From NCBI GenBank assembly GCA_902797565.1, contig CADBTO010000113.1, positions 1-5,591 of the forward strand: a stretch of DNA of 5,591 bases, given 5' to 3'. Positions within the stretch are counted from its first letter, which is position 1, and each line of letters begins with the position of its first letter. This document shows positions 1 through 4,987 of this stretch, piece by piece. Source of the stretch: an uncultured Lachnospiraceae bacterium. GTDB lineage: Bacteria > Bacillota > Clostridia > Lachnospirales > Lachnospiraceae. The notes under the pieces were generated by a model that saw only the letters and a program-made list of their open reading frames with translations, did no database searches and was not told where the DNA came from. Both the position numbers and the translations under genes were made by a program.

Positions 1-10
1 CCGATTTCTG

Positions 11-39
11 GCAGGGGTGCATGCACCCCCGCCCTTTTT
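11..39 (+). terminator. Possible intrinsic terminator: GC-rich palindrome followed by T-run
   Basis: Positions 14-29 read GGGGTGCATGCACCCC, a perfect 16-bp palindrome. It can fold as a 6-bp stem with a CATG loop, and a second short G-C/C-G pairing (11-12 with 31-32) extends it across one A/C mismatch. Five T residues (35-39) follow closely, which is the layout of a Rho-independent terminator for a gene upstream of the window. The stem is short and the T-run modest. The same bases could instead lie inside the 3' end of an upstream reading frame, or be a dyad-symmetric protein-binding site. Confidence 0.42.
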
Positions 40-85
40 CAGACAGATATTGAGGAAGAAAGCGAAATTTAGAGCTTTCTGGACG

Positions 86-94
86 AAAGGAGGG
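86..94 (+). promoter_or_regulatory. Ribosome binding site of the 79-aa gene
   Basis: AAAGGAGGG lies 3 nt before the ATG at 98 (4 nt if the motif is taken as AAAGGAGG). It fixes the start at 98 and not at the in-frame GTG at 17, which lies inside the palindrome and has no Shine-Dalgarno sequence. The spacing is a little short, but the complementarity to 16S rRNA is near perfect. Confidence 0.8.
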
Positions 95-97
95 TTT

Positions 98-337
98 ATG
101 CAGGATATCTTAAAAGAATACGGACCGGCAATCCTGACCGTGGTGGCAATTCTGGCGCTGATTGCGCTGATCACGCTCCTGATTGGTTCGGATGAGGCTT
201 CACCGGTGGGGCAGGCGTTTGCGTCCCTGATCAGTGATTTCTTTGAGTCGGCGCAGGAGGCAGCACAGCTGGGCGGTGTGGATACGTCGCTGCCGGCAGC
301 GGGAACCGATACCCCGGCAGCAGCGGCAACGCCTTGA
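98..337 (+). CDS. Leaderless Flp-pilin-like small membrane protein (79 aa)
   Basis: This is a 79-residue protein starting MQDILKEYG. A single strongly hydrophobic helix (about residues 10-30) follows, then an amphipathic stretch with Phe-Phe near residues 48-49, and a low-complexity Ala/Pro/Thr tail. The Glu-Tyr-Gly at residues 7-9 directly before the helix matches the conserved E5-Y6 region of mature Flp pilins of Tad systems. The usual leader and the Gly/Ala at the cleavage position are missing (residue 2 is Gln). It is probably inserted with the N-terminus in the cytoplasm. Its place directly before the ATPase gene, separated by 61 nt without an evident terminator, suggests it is the major structural subunit; that role is inference. 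A generic small membrane protein is the alternative. Confidence 0.78.
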   Translation: MQDILKEYGPAILTVVAILALIALITLLIGSDEASPVGQAFASLISDFFESAQEAAQLGGVDTSLPAAGTDTPAAAATP

Positions 338-384
338 AAATAGAAGGATCTGAGGGAAAACCAGGCGGGTTTCGGAAATTCAGG

Positions 385-393
385 AAAGGAAGG
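385..393 (+). promoter_or_regulatory. Ribosome binding site of the ATPase gene
   Basis: AAAGGAAGG precedes the ATG at 399. The GTG at 393 is in frame but overlaps this motif, so it cannot use it; the start is therefore placed at 399 (protein beginning MSDEKIKI). Confidence 0.75.
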
Positions 394-398
394 TGCGT

Positions 399-1775
399 AT
401 GTCAGATGAAAAAATAAAGATTTCTGATACAGCGGAGTATTTTGGTCCGTTGTATCCATATGTGTCAGACCAGGACATCACGGATATTGATTATTCGGGG
501 GGACAGCTTTGGCTGACAAATTGCCGGAACGAGCGTTATCTGTGCCGGGAAGCGGAGATATCCCAGGATTTTGTGGAGGAATTCACGAAACGTGTTGCCA
601 ATACGGTATCGAAATCTTTCCACAAGCAAAAACCGATTCTGGAGGCGGAAACGGATACGCTGCGGATTACGATTGTGCATGAATCCGTGGCGATTTCCGG
701 TCGGACGATCTGTATTCGGAAATCTATGCCGTTTGTGCGGCTGACCAGGGACAATATGATCCGGGAAGGCTATTGTACCGAAGAGATGCTGGAACTTTTG
801 AAGAACTGTGTCAAAGCAAAGATGAATCTGGTTTTTTGCGGGGAACCGGGGGTTGGGAAGACTGAGTGCGCGAAGTTTTTTTCGCAGTATATCCCCAAAA
901 ACCAGCGTGTGATTACGATCGAAGATAATCCGGAGTGGCATTACAAGACGATCAATCCGGGAAGCGACTGCGTGGAACTTCGAATCAACAAGATGATGGA
1001 TTATACCCTTGCCATCAAGACTTGCCTGCGGCTGAATCCCAAGTGGATGATGCTTTCTGAGGTACGTTCAAAGGAAGTGCTGCATCTGGTGGAGGGATTC
1101 TCTACAGGCGTCCGGGGAATGACGACGCTGCATACGGATGATGTACGGAAAGTTCCGGACCGGATGCTGAATATGGCGGGGACAGCAAGGAATGAAAACC
1201 GTCTGGAAAACGATATTTACAGCTTTATTGACGCTGCCGTCCTGATCCGGCGGAGGGAATTCCGGGAATCAGACGGGACACGGCGCGTCCGGCGCTATAT
1301 TGACCAGATTGGCTTTTTCTATCGAGAGGGGGATGTGAACAAGCATTTTCTGGCGGCGGAAGATGGAAAAGTGGTCAGCCGTGATATGCCGGCAGACTTT
1401 TTGAAACGCTTCAAAGAAGCAGGGATTGAGGATCCGTTCGAACCCAAATATGATCCGCCGCATCCGAGGCGGACATCTCCGGAAGCGCAGAGGCCGCGGA
1501 AGACGAAGGAAACGAAAACAGGGACGCAGGATCGTATCTCTGCACTGCTGACAGACAATACTTACTGGGATGAAAATGGCTATATTTCACCGATGGTGGC
1601 AGAGGCGGATTTCTGGGAAAAGATTGATGACCGGAGCCGGGAAATGGAGGACATTGCCCGGAGGAAACGGGAGGAAGATTTCAAACGGTTTATGTGTGGT
1701 ATCAGCACAGACCTGATGAAGAGCATTAAAGACAGGAGAGCGACCTATTGTGGAACGACGAGCGTTGTCGGATGA
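399..1775 (+). CDS. TadA/CpaF-like secretion ATPase (T2SS/T4P/T4SS family, 458 aa)
   Basis: This is a cytoplasmic hexameric-type ATPase expected to power pilus assembly or protein export through the adjacent platform protein. Residues 1-110 resemble the CpaF/TadA N-terminal domain (a PYVSDQDITDI opening and an SGRTICIRK strand). The Walker A motif GEPGVGKT is at 148-155, the acidic ITIEDN motif is around 172-177, the Walker B region WMMLSEVR is at 216-223, and the His box STGVRGMTTLHTDD is at 235-248. Two family positions are changed: the Gly usually before the Walker B Glu is Ser, and the TGH of the His box is TGV. From about residue 345 a charged, Arg/Lys/Glu-rich C-terminal extension of about 110 residues follows the core, ending in a likely helical segment. 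Its last 26 bp overlap the platform gene. Family assignment is secure; the exact subfamily (TadA versus VirB11-like) is inferred from context. Confidence 0.93.
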   Translation: MSDEKIKISDTAEYFGPLYPYVSDQDITDIDYSGGQLWLTNCRNERYLCREAEISQDFVEEFTKRVANTVSKSFHKQKPILEAETDTLRITIVHESVAISGRTICIRKSMPFVRLTRDNMIREGYCTEEMLELLKNCVKAKMNLVFCGEPGVGKTECAKFFSQYIPKNQRVITIEDNPEWHYKTINPGSDCVELRINKMMDYTLAIKTCLRLNPKWMMLSEVRSKEVLHLVEGFSTGVRGMTTLHTDDVRKVPDRMLNMAGTARNENRLENDIYSFIDAAVLIRRREFRESDGTRRVRRYIDQIGFFYREGDVNKHFLAAEDGKVVSRDMPADFLKRFKEAGIEDPFEPKYDPPHPRRTSPEAQRPRKTKETKTGTQDRISALLTDNTYWDENGYISPMVAEADFWEKIDDRSREMEDIARRKREEDFKRFMCGISTDLMKSIKDRRATYCGTTSVVG

Positions 1776-3096
1776 ACTCGAAAAGTATGGCTATGTGTTT
1801 TCTGTGAAGCGTACCGTGTTTTCTTTCTTCATTGCCTTTGTCCTGCTGCTTTTGCTGGGCCGTTTCTTCGGATTACGGATTCTTCCGCAAGCAGTCCTGA
1901 CCGGGGCGGGATTGCTTCTGCTGCCGTTATTTGTCCGGAATTCCTGGAAGAGCAGGTATGACCAGCAGAGGTTTTCGGATGTGAACGTATATATGGAGCA
2001 GTTCCTGTATTCCTTCCAGAAATCCGGCAAGATTCTGGAAACGCTGGGGGATGTGTCCGGAATCTTTGAAGAAGGGGAGATGAAGCAGACGATTGAACGT
2101 GCCAGGTTCCATATCGAACATACATACCATGATCCGAATTTTGAGGAAAAGGCACTTGCGATGATCGAGGAGGAATATCTGTATTCCGGACTCAAGATGA
2201 TGCACCGGTTTGCGCTTCGGACAGAGAGTATTGGCGGTGAATACCAGGAATCGGTACAGCTTTTACTGGAGGCGAGGAGGATGTGGGCAGACCGGGTGTA
2301 TGAGCTGATGCAGGCAAAGAAAAAGAAACGGCAGGAAGTGATCCTGTCCATCCTGACATCGTTGCTGCTCTGTTCGATGATCTATTATATGGCGGCACGG
2401 ATGGACCTGGATGTTGCAAGCCATCCAGTTGCACAGGTAATGACGCTGCTGGTCCTGCTGCTTGATTTTCTGATCTATTACAGGACGGACTGCCGGCTGG
2501 CGACCGGTTATCTGGCAGAGGACAAACGGGCGGAAATGAGGGCACTCGAACAGATGGAACGCATGAAAAGCTATAAAGATACGCCGTTTGGAAGATTTGC
2601 GAAGAATGCGGCAAAGAAAAACATTACCAGGGAGCTGGAAAAGTGTTTCCCGGAATGGCTGATGGAATTGTCACTGCTTCTGCAAAGCGAAAATGTGCAG
2701 GTGGCGATTTTTCGCTCATATGACGATGCTCCGGACCTTCTGAAGCCGGAGCTCGAAAAGCTGATCGGAAGGCTGAAGGCGAACCCGGCGGATCGGGATG
2801 CGTACACGGACTTTTTGTCTGGCTATACGCTGCCGGAAGTCAAGTCTTCGATGAAGATGCTTTATTCCATTTCGGAAGGGAGCGGCGGGGATGCAAGGAA
2901 CCAGATCGAAGACATCATCCGCCGGAACCAGAAGCTTCTGGATAAGGCGGAGAAGATGAAGGATGAGGATGCGCTTTCCGGTATGTATGCGCTTTTCCTG
3001 GCGCCGCAGCTCACAGGCGGTGTCAAGCTTGTGACGGATATGGTGCTGATGTTCATTATTTATCTGGCGGGGATCACGAAAGGAGGCGTCTTATGA
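1750..3096 (+). CDS. GspF/TadB-TadC-like membrane platform protein (448 aa)
   Basis: This is an inner-membrane platform protein predicted to couple the ATPase to subunit assembly. Likely membrane helices are at about 21-41, 44-63, 197-215, 228-245 and 422-441. Between them lie two helical cytoplasmic regions (about 65-195 and 250-420), the layout of T2SSF-type proteins. TadB and TadC are usually separate proteins of roughly 300 residues, so this looks like one protein doing both jobs. A basic run (KKKKR, 190-194) precedes helix 3, consistent with a cytoplasmic loop. The start is a GTG at 1750 with AGGAG at 1734-1738, at rather long spacing (11 nt). It lies inside the end of the ATPase gene, so translation is probably coupled. 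The ATG at 1772 is in another frame and closes quickly. Sequence motifs for this family are weak; the call rests on topology, length and the ATPase neighbour. Confidence 0.85.
   Translation: MERRALSDELEKYGYVFSVKRTVFSFFIAFVLLLLLGRFFGLRILPQAVLTGAGLLLLPLFVRNSWKSRYDQQRFSDVNVYMEQFLYSFQKSGKILETLGDVSGIFEEGEMKQTIERARFHIEHTYHDPNFEEKALAMIEEEYLYSGLKMMHRFALRTESIGGEYQESVQLLLEARRMWADRVYELMQAKKKKRQEVILSILTSLLLCSMIYYMAARMDLDVASHPVAQVMTLLVLLLDFLIYYRTDCRLATGYLAEDKRAEMRALEQMERMKSYKDTPFGRFAKNAAKKNITRELEKCFPEWLMELSLLLQSENVQVAIFRSYDDAPDLLKPELEKLIGRLKANPADRDAYTDFLSGYTLPEVKSSMKMLYSISEGSGGDARNQIEDIIRRNQKLLDKAEKMKDEDALSGMYALFLAPQLTGGVKLVTDMVLMFIIYLAGITKGGVL
3079..3086 (+). promoter_or_regulatory. Ribosome binding site of the 35-aa gene
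   Basis: AAAGGAGG is six bases before the ATG at 3093, which is near-ideal sequence and spacing. It sits inside the last codons of the platform gene, and its strength is the main support that the very short downstream frame is translated. Confidence 0.8.
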
Positions 3097-3200
3097 AAAA
3101 AGTGGTGGATGATTATGGTGTGGCTGGTGTGTTTTTGCTGGCAGGAGCCATGTTTTGCAATGGATTTGCGTTTCTGATCGACCGTTTTTGCAGTTTTTAG
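3093..3200 (+). CDS. Leaderless Flp-like single-helix micro-protein (35 aa)
   Basis: This 35-residue frame begins MKKVVDDYG, runs into a hydrophobic helix (about residues 10-29) and ends with a short Asp-Arg-Phe-Cys-Ser-Phe tail. Asp-Tyr-Gly at residues 7-9 aligns without gaps with Glu-Tyr-Gly in the proteins starting at 98, 3556 and 3730. The start overlaps the platform gene's stop (ATGA, 3093-3096) and has an excellent Shine-Dalgarno sequence, so it is very probably expressed by translational coupling. It is too short for most automatic gene callers. It may be a minor pilin-like subunit or a small membrane partner of the platform protein; both roles are inference. Confidence 0.75.
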   Translation: MKKVVDDYGVAGVFLLAGAMFCNGFAFLIDRFCSF

Positions 3201-3210
3201 GGATCTGCCT

Positions 3211-3546
3211 ATGGAAAATGTGTTCAAAGCGTTTTTTGGGATTTTCTTTATGGTGGCGATCGTGTCCCTGGGAACAGGGATTCTGGCAGCTTCCCTGACG
3301 GCAAGGGATGCGGAAGGGTTTTTACGGGATTGCGTGATCCGGATTGAAAATTCCAATTTTTCAGAGGAAGTCATGGAAGCTTGCGAGGAAGGGGCCCAGG
3401 AGCGGAATTTCCAGCTTCTGATCCATCCACTGGCCCAGGAAGGGACAGACCGGATTTCCTATGCGACTTGCGAGCTGACCTATGAATTTTCCGTTCCGGT
3501 CATAGGGCTGGTACGGGAGCAGAAATTGTATGCGGATATGAGATAA
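3211..3546 (+). CDS. TadE/DUF4320-like minor pilin-like protein (111 aa)
   Basis: A short N-terminus (MENVFKAFFG) leads straight into one membrane helix (about residues 5-27), followed by an ectodomain of about 80 residues. The end of the ectodomain, with a Tyr-x-Phe-x-Val-Pro-Val-Ile-Gly-Leu pattern at 91-100, resembles the C-terminus of TadE-like pseudopilins and the DUF4320 proteins often found beside such ATPases in Clostridia. Cysteines are at 41, 58 and 87. It lacks the Glu-Tyr-Gly signature of its neighbours. The start codon lies 10 nt after the preceding stop, with only a weak AGGGA (3199-3203) as ribosome site. It probably acts as a minor subunit exposed outside the membrane. The family match is from memory of pattern, not a search. 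Confidence 0.75.
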   Translation: MENVFKAFFGIFFMVAIVSLGTGILAASLTARDAEGFLRDCVIRIENSNFSEEVMEACEEGAQERNFQLLIHPLAQEGTDRISYATCELTYEFSVPVIGLVREQKLYADMR

Positions 3547-3555
3547 GGTGCTGTT

Positions 3556-3708
3556 ATGAAACAGGTCATAGAGGAATACGGGGATACGCTTCTGGCAGCT
3601 GCTGCGGGCCTTCTGATGCTGGGTGCCGCAAGCTATGTGCTTTTGGAGCGTGCAGGCCCGGTTTATGAACTGGTACTGCGTTTTTCGGGATACTGGCTGG
3701 AATATTAA
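3556..3708 (+). CDS. Leaderless Flp-like single-helix small protein (50 aa)
   Basis: This 50-residue frame begins MKQVIEEYG and has one membrane helix (about residues 11-30). An amphipathic tail follows, rich in aromatic residues and ending Gly-Tyr-Trp-Leu-Glu-Tyr. Glu-Tyr-Gly is at residues 7-9, as in the proteins starting at 98 and 3730. The start is nine bases after the preceding stop, with AAGGTG at 3545-3550 as a plausible ribosome site. The position inside a compact operon, the conserved signature and the tail resembling the C-terminal half of small pilins support a real gene despite its size. A structural (pilin-like) role is inferred. Confidence 0.75.
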   Translation: MKQVIEEYGDTLLAAAAGLLMLGAASYVLLERAGPVYELVLRFSGYWLEY

Positions 3709-3729
3709 GGAACGGGGGGCAGAAGAGCG

Positions 3730-4305
3730 ATGCGCATCCTGATGGAAGAATATGGCAGGGCGATTGCGGCATGTGCAGCGATTGCGTTACTGTTTGCCTT
3801 GCTGTTTGGTTCGCTGGCAATCTGGGAGCGACTGGCGGATATTGCAGAGGCAAATGCAGGGAGCGGAGACCGGGAAATTCCGGAAGAGGAAGGGGAAATT
3901 CTTGAAGAAGCATTTGCACGGGAAGTGGGGGTATATCATCTGCAGGATATCCTGGTGTGCGGGAAGACGTATCATGCGGAGGACCTGCTTTCCTTCACGG
4001 ATGGGGAATGTGCCAGCGGGATCAAGATCTGCAGTGTGGAAAAGCTGGAAACTGGAAAGGACTGCTTTGATGTGACGGGGGAGGTCTATCAAAGAAAAAA
4101 GGGCGTGTTTTGCTTTTTAGAGCGGGGAAGCTATCGGCTGACGGTATCAGCAACTTCGCCTGGCGGGGCAAAAAACTGCTGTAAAGTCTATTTCGGCGTG
4201 GCAAATCGGGAAAGCGGAGAAGATTTGGGAGACAGTGAAGGGGATTGTGAAGGGGATCATCCAGGGGAGAATACGGGGAAAAATGGGGGAGAATCAGCAG
4301 AATGA
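3730..4305 (+). CDS. Membrane-anchored pilin-like protein with Cys-rich ectodomain and acidic tail (191 aa)
   Basis: It begins MRILMEEYG with a helix at about residues 10-31, the same N-terminal module as the small neighbours. Here the module anchors an ectodomain of about 160 residues. Residues 65-158 contain seven cysteines (77, 94, 101, 112, 128, 150, 151). They end in a GSYRLTVSATSPGG segment (133-146) followed by a KVYFGV strand (152-157), reminiscent of the last strands of bacterial Ig-like/PKD folds; that is a weak resemblance. The tail from 159 is acidic, Gly/Glu/Asp-rich low complexity. The ribosome site is poor (GA-rich, no clear AGGAGG). The start at 3730, and not the in-frame ATG at 3742, is chosen because it puts Glu-Tyr-Gly at residues 7-9 as in the paralogues. 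The stop overlaps the next start (ATGA). The specific function is not recognised. Confidence 0.78.
   Translation: MRILMEEYGRAIAACAAIALLFALLFGSLAIWERLADIAEANAGSGDREIPEEEGEILEEAFAREVGVYHLQDILVCGKTYHAEDLLSFTDGECASGIKICSVEKLETGKDCFDVTGEVYQRKKGVFCFLERGSYRLTVSATSPGGAKNCCKVYFGVANRESGEDLGDSEGDCEGDHPGENTGKNGGESAE
4235..4257 (+). repeat. Short tandem repeat, 12-bp period, in the acidic tail
   Basis: GTGAAGGGGAT occurs at 4235-4245 and again at 4247-4257. In frame, this encodes two copies of a four-residue unit (Ser/Cys-Glu-Gly-Asp) in the low-complexity C-terminus of the 191-aa protein. It probably arose by slippage and may vary between strains without changing the frame. Confidence 0.6.
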
Positions 4306-4970
4306 AGAATGTGGTTTTTGGAATCTGCGCAACGCTTCTGGTGTCGTTTACAGTCATTGGACTGCTTGCGCTGGAAGGGCGTACCGGACGGGAAAAAGAG
4401 CTTTCGGACGCGCTCCGCCTTTCTGCAAGGCAGGCAATGTCAGATCTTTATGAGAATGAGAATTTCTGTATTGACGATGATGAGGAACTGGCGGCGGATT
4501 TCAATGAGCTTATGCTGGAGAAATTGAAAAGCGGGGAAGACCCGAATTTCAGGATTCACATCGAGATTATGGAGGCGGATGCCCAGAAGGGGATCCTTGT
4601 GGTAAAAGCAGTGGAGCAATTTACTCATCCAAATGGGAAGATCGGAGAGGCAAAAGCGGATGTGGCGGTGATCCTGGAGCAGGAACAGGAGAAAAAAACA
4701 TTCCAGGTCCGGTATCTGGTGCCATGGAAGGATGCGAAGCGTGCAGGACTGCCCTATGTCAAGGGACAGCCGACAGTCTGCGCGTCATTTGAGATTGAAG
4801 AGGGGAGAAAGCTGAAAATTCCAGGAATTTCGTTTCAGGAAGAGGCCAGCTGGGTGGTAGTTTCAGGAGCGCATCATGGGGAGAAATTCAGCCGGGAGCA
4901 GCTTTTGAAAATCAAGGTGCAGGGGGATATGGAATTGTCTGCGGCTTTTCAGGCAGCGGACAGAGGATGA
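4302..4970 (+). CDS. Membrane-anchored minor pilin-like protein with InlB B-repeat-like C-terminus (222 aa)
   Basis: A very short N-terminus (MKNVVFGIC) leads into one membrane helix (about 5-24). Residues 25-150 form an ectodomain with a helical start (Arg/Glu-rich, 27-75) and alternating strands after it. This resembles the TadE-type pseudopilin arrangement, with leader-less anchoring as in the 111-aa protein (compare MENVF and MKNVVFG). The last segment, about 156-217, reads as a single InlB B-repeat/Listeria-Bacteroides-type module: EEGRKL, then an Ile-Pro-Gly turn, a Trp-containing strand, HGEKFS, and a closing VQGDMELSAAF. Such modules are common in Firmicute surface proteins. The start overlaps the upstream stop by four bases, with GGGGGAG (4285-4291) as ribosome site. 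The domain call is by eye; the existence of the gene is secure. Confidence 0.8.
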   Translation: MKNVVFGICATLLVSFTVIGLLALEGRTGREKELSDALRLSARQAMSDLYENENFCIDDDEELAADFNELMLEKLKSGEDPNFRIHIEIMEADAQKGILVVKAVEQFTHPNGKIGEAKADVAVILEQEQEKKTFQVRYLVPWKDAKRAGLPYVKGQPTVCASFEIEEGRKLKIPGISFQEEASWVVVSGAHHGEKFSREQLLKIKVQGDMELSAAFQAADRG

Positions 4971-4972
4971 TT

Positions 4973-4981
4973 GGGGAGAGG
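4973..4981 (+). promoter_or_regulatory. Ribosome binding site deciding the start of the last gene
   Basis: GGGGAGAGG lies six bases before the ATG at 4988. The in-frame ATG at 4967 overlaps the preceding stop (ATGA) but has a weaker upstream site (ACAGAGG directly adjacent). 4988 is therefore preferred, with 4967 and 5036 as alternatives. Confidence 0.6.
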
Positions 4982-4987
4982 ACACAG

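Noticed and set aside
1..72. Open frame from the window edge to the TAG at 70-72, possibly the C-terminus of an upstream gene
   Set aside because: Only 23 codons are visible, and the frame starting at base 2 is also open while the frame at base 3 closes at 53. It runs through the palindrome and T-run, so it conflicts with the terminator reading. It cannot be resolved without upstream sequence.
17..97. N-terminal extension of the 79-aa protein from the GTG at 17
   Set aside because: It has no Shine-Dalgarno sequence, lies in the palindrome, and would add 27 basic/aromatic residues. The ATG at 98 has AAAGGAGGG and gives the residue 7-9 signature shared with the paralogues.
465..941. Long antisense frame of 158 codons opposite the ATPase gene
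   Set aside because: It is a shadow of the ATPase coding frame, with no ribosome site and no recognisable protein features. The same holds for the other minus-strand frames across the window.
1772..1807. ATGA overlap at the ATPase stop as start of the platform gene
   Set aside because: That ATG is in a different frame and meets a stop after eleven codons; the platform frame starts at the GTG at 1750.
100..3950. GCAGGATATC found both at 100-109 and 3941-3950
   Set aside because: A ten-base match between two coding regions in different contexts is likely chance; no longer repeat or mobile-element ends surround it. No CRISPR array, insertion sequence, tRNA or rRNA was seen anywhere in the window.
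3752..4075. Alternative + strand frame of 107 codons inside the 191-aa gene
   Set aside because: It fully overlaps the better-supported frame and has a composition rich in Arg, Cys and Trp typical of an out-of-frame reading, without its own ribosome site or operon fit.
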